A stretch of 7,326 bases of DNA from Actinomycetota bacterium (GCA_019348435.1 JAHWJM010000125.1:1-7326); one strand, 5' to 3'; shown: positions 1-7,173, counted from the stretch's first letter. A program made the numbers and translations. Notes: a model not told the origin generated them from the letters alone.

Positions 1-1109
1 GAGCGCTGGTCGCCGTTGGGCGTGACGTGCCAGCCGTCGTCGTGCATCTTCGCCGTGCAGCGGATCACCGATGTGCGGCCGATCGTCCCGATCAGGTCGG
101 TCTCGGCGACGCCGCGCGCGGTGTGCAGCGTGAGGCTGCGACCGAGCATCGCGTAGATCGCCGGCACGACGAGCACGCGAAAGGCCGTCAGCGCGGAAGC
201 GGGGTTGCCGGGCAATGCGAAGGCCAGGCCGCCGGAGGCCGTGACATAGAAGCAGACCTGGCCGCCGGGCTTGAGGCTCACGCGGCAGAAGACCCGCTCA
301 GCCCCCAGCTCCTCGAGCGCCGGGCGCACGTGATCGTGCGGTCCGACGGAGACGCCGCCGACGGTGACGACGATGTCGCCGCCCTCCAGGGCCTCCCCGA
401 GCGTTGCGATCGTCGCCGCACGGTCATCGCCCACGCGCACGCTCGTCACGACCTTGCCTCCCGCCGCGCGCGTCGCGGCCGTCAGGGCGGGCGCGTTGCC
501 GTCGCGGATCTGACCGGGCTCGAGCTCGGGCCCGGGCGAGACGAGCTCGTCGCCGGTGGAGACGAGCGCGATCCGCGGCCGGCGCACGACGACGGGCCGC
601 GCGACGTTCACGACGGCGAGCGCGCCGATCTCCGCTGCGCCGAGCAGCGTGCCGGCGTGCAGGATCGTCTCGCCCGCCGGGATGTCCTCGCCGGCGTACC
701 GCACGTCGTTGCCGGCGGCGACGTCCTCGTGGACGATCACCGCGCCGTCCTCGATCTCCGTGAGCTCCTGACGCACCACGGCGTCGGCGCCCTCGGGCAT
801 CACCGCGCCGGTCGACACGCGGATCGCCGTCCCGTGCGTGACGCGATCGGGCGCGAGCGCGCCCGCGCGCGCCTCGCCGATGATCCTCAGCGCGACGGGA
901 GCGTCATCGGTGTCGCTCGCTACGACGGCGAAGCCGTCCATGGCCGAGGAGTCAAACGGCGGCAGGTCGCTGGGCGCAACGGCGTCCTGCGCGAGCACAC
1001 GTCCGAGCGCGTCGTCGAGCGCAACGTCCTCGCCCTCCAGGCGGGCGACGCGCTCGAGCACGAGCCGCCGGGCCTCCTCGATCGAGATCCGCTTCGGTTC
1101 GGCGCCCAT
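1..1109 (-). CDS. moeA: Molybdopterin molybdenumtransferase MoeA (3' end outside window)
   Basis: MoeA inserts molybdate into adenylylated molybdopterin, the last step of molybdenum cofactor synthesis in the cytoplasm. I translated 369 residues from ATG at 1109; the frame stays open to the left edge, so only the final part of the C-terminal domain is missing (E. coli MoeA is about 411 residues). Family motifs appear in order: PPFDSSAMDGFAV (residues 50-62), the RVSTGAVMPEGAD segment (97-109), STGDEL (184-189), a D-G-N motif (203-205), GGVSVGPHD (251-259) and LPGNPAS (299-305). Asp58, Asp142, Glu188, Asp228 and Asp259 fall where the family has conserved acidic residues. The usual KPGKP reads KPGGQ (280-284), a modest departure. 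No Shine-Dalgarno is visible before the ATG. A TACCGT box (1117-1122) ends 7 nt upstream, suggesting a leaderless transcript. The gene diverges from the 1177 gene across 67 bp. Identification is secure. Confidence 0.95.
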   Translation of the reverse strand, partial: MGAEPKRISIEEARRLVLERVARLEGEDVALDDALGRVLAQDAVAPSDLPPFDSSAMDGFAVVASDTDDAPVALRIIGEARAGALAPDRVTHGTAIRVSTGAVMPEGADAVVRQELTEIEDGAVIVHEDVAAGNDVRYAGEDIPAGETILHAGTLLGAAEIGALAVVNVARPVVVRRPRIALVSTGDELVSPGPELEPGQIRDGNAPALTAATRAAGGKVVTSVRVGDDRAATIATLGEALEGGDIVVTVGGVSVGPHDHVRPALEELGAERVFCRVSLKPGGQVCFYVTASGGLAFALPGNPASALTAFRVLVVPAIYAMLGRSLTLHTARGVAETDLIGTIGRTSVIRCTAKMHDDGWHVTPNGDQR

Positions 1110-1140
1110 GGAGCGGACGGTATCGAAGGGTTCCCGAACC
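1110..1140 (-). promoter_or_regulatory. Possible leaderless moeA promoter with a short dyad
   Basis: Read on the minus strand, TACCGT (1117-1122) fits a TAnnnT -10 box 7 nt from the moeA ATG, the spacing expected of a leaderless transcript. Directly upstream lies a GGTTC/GAACC inverted repeat with a 2-nt centre (1129-1140), placed where an operator between -35 and -10 would sit. No good -35 hexamer is visible. The dyad is short enough to be chance, so this is a weak call. Confidence 0.3.
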
Positions 1141-1176
1141 GCCGCCCGGCGCCGATGCGTCACAATCGAGTGAGCC

Positions 1177-1491
1177 ATGATCGTCTACCACGGAACCACC
1201 GTCGAGTGCCGAGCCGGGATCATCGAGGAGGGCCTGCGTCCGGGCACCTACGTGGCTCCCAACAAGGCGCTCTCGCAGGACTACGCCTTTGACCGCGCGA
1301 TCACGATCGGCGCCGACGCCTGCGTCGTCTTCGAGCTCGACGTCCCCGACGCGATGGTCGCCAAGGTCGAAGCCTGGTGGTGGACCGGCGAGCAGCTGCT
1401 GCTGCCGCTCGGCTGCCCGCCCTCCTGCATCGTCTCGATCGACGACTCCGATCCGCGGCCCTACCAGGCCGCCGACGACGCGCCCGCGTGA
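1177..1491 (+). CDS. Small protein with ADP-ribosyltransferase-like 'YHGT' N-terminus
   Basis: This 104-residue cytoplasmic protein has no signal peptide or membrane segment. It opens with MIVYHGT (His5-Gly6-Thr7), then an IIEEGLRPGTYVAPN stretch (15-29) and ALSQDYA (31-37), followed by a beta-rich segment CVVFELDVP (49-57), WWWTGEQ (66-72) and a late CIVSIDD (84-90). The order 'strand-HGT, helix, EGL, strand, A-x-x-YA helix' resembles the start of ADP-ribosyltransferase (PARP/KptA-like) folds, in which the HGT-type His binds NAD. I cannot place a convincing catalytic Glu, so activity is uncertain and the protein may be a binding-only variant. The ATG at 1177 begins the conserved strand; only a weak GAGTGAG (1168-1174) lies before it. 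It diverges from moeA and is followed 50 bp later by a mini zinc-ribbon gene, possibly cotranscribed. Third positions are G/C-rich, so it is very likely a real gene. The family call is inference. Confidence 0.75.
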   Translation: MIVYHGTTVECRAGIIEEGLRPGTYVAPNKALSQDYAFDRAITIGADACVVFELDVPDAMVAKVEAWWWTGEQLLLPLGCPPSCIVSIDDSDPRPYQAADDAPA

Positions 1492-1541
1492 GAGCGCCGG
1501 CGGCGACTGACAGAAGGTCTCCCGGACGCCACGATCGCTTC

Positions 1542-1658
1542 GTGCCGATCTACGATTTCTCCTGCACCTCCTGCGAAGCGACCCAGCGCGACGTCGGCTC
1601 GGCGATGGCCGCCCTGGGCTGCTGCGGCGGAGGCGGCTGCGGTACCCACGCCGGTTAG
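1542..1658 (+). CDS. 38-residue cysteine-rich FmdB-like mini zinc ribbon
   Basis: A GTG at 1542 opens a 38-residue frame beginning VPIYDFSCTSCEATQ, which closely matches the start of FmdB-family putative regulatory zinc ribbons (MP-I/L-Y-E/D-Y/F-x-C-x-x-C). It ends in a Cys/Gly-rich tail (residues 27-38, with Cys27, Cys28 and Cys33 and a His36). Actinobacterial FmdB proteins are usually about 60-110 residues, with a second CxxC knuckle and often a CCGGGC-type tail. Here the middle appears to be missing, and head and tail are joined by about 16 residues. Five cysteines plus one His could still bind one metal ion. No strong ribosome binding site is seen; AGAAGG (1512-1517) lies too far upstream. 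It follows the ART-like gene by 50 bp on the same strand. Function is unknown, as for most FmdB proteins. It could be a true compact protein or a decayed remnant. Confidence 0.6.
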   Translation: MPIYDFSCTSCEATQRDVGSAMAALGCCGGGGCGTHAG

Positions 1659-1682
1659 CCCGGCGGCCCGGCCCGAGCACCA

Positions 1683-1704
1683 CGAGCCGTCCCCGTGCGG
1701 CTCG
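1683..1704 (+). terminator. Terminator-like hairpin after the mini-FmdB gene
   Basis: CGAGCCG (1683-1689) and CGGCTCG (1698-1704) form a perfect 7-bp stem with an 8-nt loop, 24 nt after the stop at 1658. There is no T-run, as is common for stem-only terminators in high-GC genomes, so its activity as a terminator is inferred from position. Confidence 0.4.
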
Positions 1705-1765
1705 GTCGCAAGTAGAAGCGCTGCTGCGGTAGACCGACGTTCGCGAGCAGACGGTCTGAGCGCCA

Positions 1766-1797
1766 GCGCGGCCGGTCGCCTGCCGACCGTCCCGCGC
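1766..1797 (-). terminator. Terminator-like hairpin at the end of the metal-transport operon
   Basis: GCGCGG (1766-1771) pairs with CCGCGC (1792-1797), and inside it CGGTCG (1773-1778) pairs with CGACCG (1784-1789) around a 5-nt loop. That gives 12 bp with a small internal loop, 15 nt past the mntR stop codon. It sits between convergent genes and could act in both directions. No T-run is present. A weaker 6-bp repeat AGACCG/CGGTCT (1731-1757) lies beside it. Confidence 0.5.
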
Positions 1798-1811
1798 GGC
1801 CGCCGCCGCGA

Positions 1812-2495
1812 TCAGCTGTCGAGCTCGATGCGCATCGCGCCCGCAAGCGTTCCGCCGAGCACGTGCTCCGCGTCGCCGAAGCGCACCGTCAGCGGGCCGT
1901 CGAACGGCTGGCGCGCGCTGACCTCGCAGCGGTCGCCGATCGCGATCCCGCGCTCGTCGAGGTAGCGCAGCATCTCGGGATCGGAGTCCGACACCCGCAC
2001 GAATCGCCCGCCGGCGCCGACCGGCAGGCTGTCGAGCGCCTCCGTCTGGCCCTCGTCGATGACGAGGTCGTGGTCGGGAATCGGGTCGCCGTGCGGATCG
2101 TGGGTGGGGTGGCCGAGCTTCGCCGCGATGCGGGCTTCGAGGAACTCGGAGAGAACGTGCTCGAGCGCCTCGGCCTCCTCGTGGACGCGGTCCCACGGCA
2201 CGTCGAGGTGCTCGGCGAGGTAGAGCTCGAGCAGCCGGTGATGGCGCAGCGTCTCCAGTGCGAGCCGCTCGCCGGGCGGCGTCAGGCGCACCCCGTGGTA
2301 GGGCTCGTGGATCGCGAGCCCGCGCTCGGCCAGCTTCTTGACCATCGCCGACGCCGACGCGGGCGTGACGCCGCAGCGCTCGGCGAGCGCATTCGTCGGA
2401 ACCGCCCCGCCGGACGCGCGCTGCTGCAGCGAGTAGATCGACTTCGCGTAGTCCTCGATCGCGCTGCTGCGCGCCGCTGTCGACTCCATGGCCAT
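1812..2495 (-). CDS. mntR: DtxR/MntR-family metal-dependent repressor (Mn-type ligands)
   Basis: This 227-residue repressor has three parts: a winged-helix DNA-binding domain (about 12-75), a helical metal-binding and dimerisation domain (about 76-150), and an SH3/FeoA-like C-terminal domain (about 151-227). The key ligands line up with the family: Asp15 where DtxR has Met10 and Bacillus MntR has Asp8, His86 and Glu90 (DtxR His79, Glu83), His105 (His98), Glu109 where DtxR has Cys102 and MntR has Glu99, then Glu112 and His113. Asp plus Glu at the two selectivity positions is the Mn-sensing pattern, not the Fe-sensing Met/Cys pattern; Lys18 at the MntR Glu11 position is a difference. The ATG at 2495 shares one base with the preceding permease stop (TGATG), so translation is probably coupled; a second ATG at 2489 is possible. 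As the last gene of the operon it likely represses its own operon through the palindrome upstream of troA. Confidence 0.92.
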   Translation of the reverse strand: MAMESTAARSSAIEDYAKSIYSLQQRASGGAVPTNALAERCGVTPASASAMVKKLAERGLAIHEPYHGVRLTPPGERLALETLRHHRLLELYLAEHLDVPWDRVHEEAEALEHVLSEFLEARIAAKLGHPTHDPHGDPIPDHDLVIDEGQTEALDSLPVGAGGRFVRVSDSDPEMLRYLDERGIAIGDRCEVSARQPFDGPLTVRFGDAEHVLGGTLAGAMRIELDS

Positions 2496-3403
2496 CAGCG
2501 CCCCGCCGCCAGCGCCGCGTGCAGATCGCGCCGCCGGCGGCGACGCTGGATGGCGCGCGCGAGCAGCCCGTACCGCGGCGACGCGACGAGCGCCAGCGCG
2601 AAGCAGACCGCCGCGACGAGACCCATCGCGCCCGCGATCGACGCATCCACCGCCGTGGCGGCGGTATGGCCGCCGAGCGCGCTCACCCAGCCCAGCGCGA
2701 CCGTCACGACGACCATCGCCCAGAGGCGGTTGGTCAGCAGATAGGCAGCGGCAGCGGGAACGATGAGCATGGTGACGACGAGGATCGCCCCGACGGACTC
2801 GAACGCCGTGACCGCGGTGATCGCCACCGCGATCAGCAGCAACCGCGAGAGCAACGCCGGCGAGATGCCGATCGTACGCGAGAACAGCGGGTCGAACGTC
2901 GTCGCCTTGTACTCCTTCCACAGCAGCGTGACGAGCGCGAGGTTGCACAGCGCGACGGTGCCGAGCAGGACGATCGAGCGCGCGACGTCGATCCCGCCGA
3001 TCGTCACCGTCTGAAACGGCGCGAACGCGATCTCGCCGTAGATCGTCGAGTCCAGATCGAGATGCACCCCGCTGGCGTAGCGCGTCACGCCGAGCACGCC
3101 GAGCGCGAAGAGGGCCGGGAACACGAGCGCGATCGCAGCGTCGCTCTTGACCAGGCCCGTCGAGCGCAGGGCCTCGATCGCGAGCACGCAGATGATCGCG
3201 AAGACCGCCGCGCCGGCGATCACCGGCAGCGGCGCGCGCGTGCCGAGCAGCAGGTAGACGAGCACGATGCCCGGCAGCACGGCATGCGAGACCGCATCGC
3301 TCATCAGCGCGACTCGGCGCAGGACGAGAAACGGTCCGAGCAGTCCGGCGGCCGTTGCGACGAGCCCCGCGGTGAGAATGATCGTGAGGTCGTCGTTCAG
3401 CAT
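2495..3403 (-). CDS. troD: Mn/Zn ABC transporter permease, TroD type
   Basis: This is a 302-residue integral membrane protein of the ABC-3 (ZnuB/TroCD/MntCD) family, with about eight hydrophobic segments. The first begins near residue 7 and the last ends near residue 279. The family motif SDAVSHAVLPGI is at 35-46, and VHLDLDSTIYGEIAFAPF, a stretch typical of TroD/SitD-type permeases, follows the fourth or fifth segment. The protein ends in a basic tail with six consecutive arginines, probably cytoplasmic. With the TroC-type subunit it should form a heterodimeric channel driven by the ATPase at 4636-5397. Its ATG (3403) overlaps the stop of the upstream winged-helix frame (ATGCTGA) and lies 3 nt beyond the stop of the other upstream frame. 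Its own stop overlaps the start of mntR by one base. Confidence 0.93.
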   Translation of the reverse strand: MLNDDLTIILTAGLVATAAGLLGPFLVLRRVALMSDAVSHAVLPGIVLVYLLLGTRAPLPVIAGAAVFAIICVLAIEALRSTGLVKSDAAIALVFPALFALGVLGVTRYASGVHLDLDSTIYGEIAFAPFQTVTIGGIDVARSIVLLGTVALCNLALVTLLWKEYKATTFDPLFSRTIGISPALLSRLLLIAVAITAVTAFESVGAILVVTMLIVPAAAAYLLTNRLWAMVVVTVALGWVSALGGHTAATAVDASIAGAMGLVAAVCFALALVASPRYGLLARAIQRRRRRRDLHAALAAGR

Positions 3404-3753
3404 CGGTCAGCCTCCGCCGTCCGCATCAGCGCGTGCAGCCTGTCGGCGTACTCGTCGCCGAGGCTCGCGCGCAGGTCGGTCGGATCGGGCTCGCGGGCGT
3501 CCGCCACGCTGAGCTGCGAGCCATGTTCGAGCCACGCCGCCCACAGCTCGCGGCGCTCGAGCACCGCGTGGGCGGCAGCGGCACCGGGCTCGGAGAGGTA
3601 CAGGCGCTCGCCGTCGCGCCGGATCATCCCGGCGCGATCGAGATCGCGCAGCGCGCGGCGCAGCGCCCGCGCCGGTCGGGCGCTGGCCAGCGCCAGCTCG
3701 GCGGCGGTCAGCGGCGGCCCGGCGTGGACGGCGGTCTCGAGGTCGACGAGCAC
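3397..3753 (-). CDS. Winged-helix domain: out-of-frame C-terminus of the TroC-type permease
   Basis: From GTG at 3753 this frame gives 118 residues with a winged-helix look: ALRRALRDLDRAGMIRRDG (29-48), the 'wing' ERLYLSEPG (49-57), then a helix LERRELWAAWLEHG. It resembles the DtxR-like tails fused to TroC/YtgC permeases, but the equivalents of the metal ligands are gone: the HRLWE-like site reads RRELWAA and no VHxxAxxxEH motif follows. The frame stays coding-like further upstream than the GTG (residues reading FLLWRARRLARDRRRILAEG), where the permease frame loses its G/C third positions. So this is best read as the end of the permease protein, displaced by one base at a G4 run (plus-strand CCCC, 3823-3826). 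An independent start at 3753 is possible but has no clear ribosome binding site. Confidence 0.7.
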   Translation of the reverse strand: MLVDLETAVHAGPPLTAAELALASARPARALRRALRDLDRAGMIRRDGERLYLSEPGAAAAHAVLERRELWAAWLEHGSQLSVADAREPDPTDLRASLGDEYADRLHALMRTAEADRC

Positions 3754-4635
3754 GCCCTCGGCGAGGATGCGGCGGCGATCGCGTGCGAGCCGTCGCGCGC
3801 GCCACAGCAGAAACGCCCGCGGCCCCGAGCACGCACACGATGACGCAGCTGATGGCCACGAGCACGATCACCGGGCCGGTCGGCAGCTCGGCGCGCGCGC
3901 TGAGCAGCGCACCGGTCACGCCGACCGCCGCGCCGATCAGCCCGGCGAGCGGCAGCAGCACGGCGAGCCGGTCGGTCAGCTGGCGCGCGGCGACCGCGGG
4001 GACGACGAGCATCGCGACCATCAGGATCGCGCCGACCATGCGGATCCCCACGACGACCGCCGCCACCAGCAGCGCCGTCATCCCGAGCTCGAGCGCCCGC
4101 ACCGGCAGCCCGGCCGACCCGGCGAACCCCGTGTCGAACAGCGTCGTCTTGATCGCGCGGAAGCCGAGCGCGACCAGCGCCAGCGCTCCGATGCCGATCG
4201 CGCCGGTCACGACGACGTCGCGCTCGAGCAGGCCCGCCGCCTGCCCGAACAGGTAGCTCTCCAGGCCGGCCTGGTTGGAGTTGTCGGTGCTCGCGATGTA
4301 GGTCAGCAGGACGATGCCCAGCGAGAAGAAGCTCGACAGCACCACCCCGATCGCGGCGTCCGGCCGGATCCGCCCGGTGCGCTCGATGCCGACCATCAGC
4401 AGGGCGCCGACGAAGCCGGCGATGGCGGCGCCGGCCAGCAGCGTCGTCGCGTCCTTGGCGCCGGTGGCGATGAACGCGATGCACACTCCCGGCAACGCCG
4501 CATGCGAGAGCGCGTCGCCGACGAGGCTGCGCTGGCGCAGCACGGCAAAGACGCCGACCGCGCCGGCGGTGATGCCCAACAGCATCGCCCCCAGCACGAC
4601 GACCGCGTCGCTGTAATCCAGCGGGATGAGATCGA

Positions 4636-4648
<13 letters not shown>
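3407..4648 (-). CDS. troC: Mn/Zn ABC transporter permease, TroC type (frame disturbed near residue 275)
   Basis: The open frame starts at GTG 4648, which overlaps the ATPase stop by 13 bp. Residues 1-275 form a typical ABC-3 family permease with about eight or nine hydrophobic segments, GDALSHAALPGV at 44-55 and GAILMVAMLVVPAVAAR at about 206-222. After VCVLG (271-275) the frame turns into an Arg/Pro-rich sequence with poor third-position G/C, which is not plausible protein. Removing one G from the G4 run at 3823-3826 joins VLG to PRAFLLWRARR and then to the winged-helix domain ending at 3397, giving a normal TroC-like fusion of about 417 residues. This is either a sequencing error, a real indel, or a programmed frameshift. 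The membrane part is intact either way. Without the shift the frame ends at 3407, still next to the troD start. Confidence 0.88.
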
Positions 4649-5393
<745 letters not shown>

Positions 5394-5397
<4 letters not shown>

Positions 5398-6335
5398 CGC
5401 AGCCCGTTCGTGATCGTCTCGGCGTTGGCGCGCAGCATTCCGATGTACGTCCCCTCGGGTGTGCCGGGGTCACCCGCGGCGTCGCTGAAGAGCGAACCAC
5501 CGACGCGGACGTCGGCGCCGCGGCGGCGGGCGGCGGCCAGGACCGCGTCGATCGTCTGGCGCGGCACGCTGGACTCGATGAACGCGGCCTTGACGTTCCG
5601 CGCGGCGATGATCCCCGCGACGCGGCGAATCGACGCGGTCGTGGCCTCGGTGGCGGTCGAGATGCCCTGGATCGCCACGACATCGACGTCATAGCGCCGG
5701 CCGAAGTAGGCGAACGCGTCATGTGACGTGACGAGCACGCGGCGCGCGCGCGGGATCGTCGCGATCTGCGCTCGCACGTCGGCGTCGACCTCGGAGAGCC
5801 GCTCGCGGTAGCGCGCGAGGTTCGCGTCATAGACGGCAGCGTGCGTCGGATCCTTCGCCTTCAGCGCCTCGGCGGCGGTGCGCGCGGCGATCTGCCAGAG
5901 GCCGACGTCGAACCACACATGCGGGTCGTACTCGAACGCGGTCCCCTGCGGAGGCGCCAGCAGGCGGTCGCGTGGGATGTCCTTCGTGATCGCGACCGTC
6001 GTCTGACGCTCCGCGAGCTCGTCGAGCAGATCGGCCATCTTGCCCTCGAGGTTCAGTCCGCCGTAGACGATGAGGTCGGCGTCGCGCAGCTTGCCGACAT
6101 CGCCCGCGCTGGCCTTGTACAGATGCGGGTCGACGCCGGCGCCCATCAGCCCCGTGACCTCGACGCGATCTCCTCCGATCTCGCGCAGCGTGTCGGTGAT
6201 GAAGTTCGTCGTCGCCGTCACGCGAACCTTGCGCTCGCTGACGTTCGCGGCGCTCGCGCCGTTCTCGGCCGCTGAGCAGCCGGCCACTGCGACGACCAGC
6301 AGGGCGAGGGCGAGCAGACAAATCGCACGCGGCAT
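5394..6335 (-). CDS. troA: Metal-binding lipoprotein of the TroA/ZnuA family
   Basis: This 313-residue substrate-binding protein captures Mn2+ or Zn2+ outside the membrane and delivers it to the permeases. A hydrophobic signal segment (about 4-18) ends in VAGC, with Cys20 as the predicted lipid-modified residue. Metal ligands are visible as His71 (GVDPHLYKAS), His139 (YDPHVWFDV), His205 (VTSHDAF) and Asp285 (GSLFSDAAG). The third ligand is His, as in TroA, and not Glu as in the strictly Mn-type PsaA, so zinc binding cannot be excluded. GLMGAGVDPHLYKAS, LNLEGKM (95-100 region) and FIESSVPRQTID are further family hallmarks. The central His-rich loop common in ZnuA is absent, which favours the TroA type. 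No ribosome binding site is seen before the ATG at 6335; a leaderless transcript is likely. It is the first gene of the operon. Confidence 0.95.
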
Positions 6336-6341
6336 ATCGTG

Positions 6342-6371
6342 AGTTTAGCCATGGCTAACTCTGGACCGCAA
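6342..6371 (-). promoter_or_regulatory. Predicted troA operon promoter
   Basis: On the minus strand, TTGCGG (6366-6371) and TAAACT (6342-6347) make a -35/-10 pair with an 18-bp spacer. The -10 ends 6 nt before the troA ATG, so transcription would begin at or next to the start codon, consistent with the missing ribosome binding site. The operator palindrome (6345-6358) covers part of the -10 box and the spacer, so a bound repressor would block RNA polymerase. Confidence 0.6.
6345..6358. promoter_or_regulatory. DtxR/MntR-type operator palindrome
   Basis: TTAGCCATGGCTAA is a perfect 14-bp palindrome, with TTAG...CTAA outer arms like those of DtxR, IdeR and MntR operators. It overlaps the predicted -10 box of the troA operon, whose last gene encodes a repressor of this family. 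Metal-bound repressor here would shut the operon when metal is plentiful. The sequence and position are direct observations; the binding partner is inferred. Confidence 0.75.
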
Positions 6372-6388
6372 GCGGAGGCCGCCGCTTG
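6369..6388. repeat. 7-bp inverted repeat next to the troA -35 box
   Basis: CAAGCGG (6369-6375) and CCGCTTG (6382-6388) flank a 6-nt spacer, touching the predicted -35 box in the troA/hup intergenic region. It could be a second operator or a structure in a hup leader transcript. There is no family match, so a role is open. Confidence 0.35.
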
Positions 6389-6491
6389 GGTCAAAGCTGG
6401 CGCAAAGAGCCTGGCCACCATCGCCGTCTCGGCGAAAAGACGCTCCGCCGCCGAGTCAGCCGCTAGCGTTACCGCCATCTGTACTCGAGAC

Positions 6492-6496
6492 GGGAG
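6492..6496 (+). promoter_or_regulatory. Ribosome binding site of the HU gene
   Basis: GGGAG lies 6 nt before the ATG at 6503 and fixes that start. It is the only strong Shine-Dalgarno in the window. Upstream, TAGCGT (6464-6469) could be a -10 box, but no matching -35 was found. Confidence 0.7.
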
Positions 6497-6502
6497 CACT
6501 CA

Positions 6503-6778
6503 ATGACCAAGCAGGAGCTCGCACAGAAGGTCGCGTCGGACACCGGTCTCAGCGGTTCTGATGCAAAGGGCGCGGTTGACGCCACCTTTGACGCGATCGC
6601 CGCAGAGCTCGCCGGAGGCGGCGAGGTTGCGGTCGCCGGCTTCGGCAAGTTCAGCGTGAGCGAGCGTTCCGCCCGCGAGGGCCGTAATCCGGCCACCGGG
6701 GAGCCGATCCAGATTGCGGCCAGCAAGGCTGCGAAGTTCTCGGCGGCGGCGGCGCTCAAGAAGTCGCTCAACGACTGA
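6503..6778 (+). CDS. hup: HU family DNA-binding protein
   Basis: This 91-residue nucleoid protein binds and bends DNA as a dimer. The dimerisation helices occupy about 1-40 (MTKQELAQKVASDTGLS...), then GFGKFSV (46-52) leads into the DNA-embracing beta arm, SERSAREGRNPATGEPIQI (53-71), with Arg58, Arg61 and the intercalating Pro63. The C-terminal helix ends at SAAAALKKSLND. The length is that of classical HU. There is no Lys/Ala-rich tail like that of mycobacterial HupB. Start and ribosome binding site are unambiguous. It diverges from troA across 167 bp, so activity at the shared region could affect both. A strong hairpin follows 10 nt after the stop. Confidence 0.97.
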   Translation: MTKQELAQKVASDTGLSGSDAKGAVDATFDAIAAELAGGGEVAVAGFGKFSVSERSAREGRNPATGEPIQIAASKAAKFSAAAALKKSLND

Positions 6779-6788
6779 CGCCACGCGC

Positions 6789-6816
6789 GGATCGTTCCGG
6801 CTCACGCCGGCGATCC
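6789..6816 (+). terminator. Terminator-like hairpin after hup
   Basis: GGATCG (6789-6794) pairs with CGATCC (6811-6816), and CCGGC (6797-6801) pairs with GCCGG (6806-6810). The result is an 11-bp stem with a 2-nt bulge and a TCAC loop, starting 11 nt after the hup stop. No T-run follows. The position makes terminator the simplest reading. Confidence 0.65.
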
Positions 6817-6883
6817 CACAGACCGACTCCCTCGGCCTCGGCACGCTTCTCGGCGTCCGGGGTCGATCGTCGTTAAGGGCGTC

Positions 6884-6917
6884 CGCGCTCGTGCGCAGCT
6901 CCTTGCGCACGAGGGCG
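6884..6917. repeat. Strong 13-bp inverted repeat
   Basis: CTCGTGCGCA (6888-6897) and TGCGCACGAG (6904-6913) pair perfectly around a 6-nt loop. After one G-G mismatch, CGC (6884-6886) and GCG (6915-6917) extend the stem. It is separate from the hup terminator 67 nt upstream and could be a second terminator or part of a structured RNA. Confidence 0.6.
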
Positions 6918-7019
6918 ACCCAGATCGTTACCGCGCGCCGTGCAGCTTGTGGAGGCCGCGCCGCGAAGCGCTTCCTCCGGATATCTACATCTTCGAGATG
7001 GTGGGCGGCGTGCTGCCTG

Positions 7020-7059
7020 CGGGACCCTGAGCCGGCGGTGCTCGGCAGCCACGGTCCCG
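7020..7059. repeat. 7-bp inverted repeat with inner pairing
   Basis: CGGGACC (7020-7026) pairs with GGTCCCG (7053-7059). The enclosed 26 nt contain GCCG/CGGC, which can pair within it. Moderate strength; it may fold as a two-part hairpin. Confidence 0.4.
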
Positions 7060-7080
7060 GGCGGCGCGGGTCCTGGCGAT

Positions 7081-7125
7081 GGTGTGTCGAATCATGCACG
7101 CGGAGCGACACCGATTCGACAGACC
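7081..7125. repeat. 13-bp inverted repeat with one mismatch
   Basis: GGTGTGTCGAATC (7081-7093) and GATTCGACAGACC (7113-7125) are complementary at 12 of 13 positions around a 19-nt loop. The arms are less GC-rich than the surroundings, which makes chance less likely than for pure GC stems. Confidence 0.6.
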
Positions 7126-7173
7126 CCGGGACGCGGGTCGCCATGGGAACGTCATGATCGCGAGGACGGCCGG

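Noticed and set aside
27..1292. Plus-strand 421-codon open frame opposite moeA
   Set aside because: It is antisense to a clear moeA; its translation is Arg/His/Asp-rich without any family motif, as expected of a stop-poor frame in GC-rich DNA.
952..2646. Minus-strand 564-codon frame spanning moeA start, the small genes and mntR
   Set aside because: Arg-rich out-of-frame reading of mntR joined to intergenic sequence; no domain visible.
2496..2948. N-terminal extension of the mntR frame up to 2948
   Set aside because: This part overlaps troD in another frame and is not protein-like; DtxR-family homology starts right after ATG 2495, which overlaps the troD stop.
6714..7157. Plus-strand 147-codon frame running from inside hup into the tract
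   Set aside because: Starts inside hup in another frame, poor third-position G/C, Arg/Ser-rich translation.
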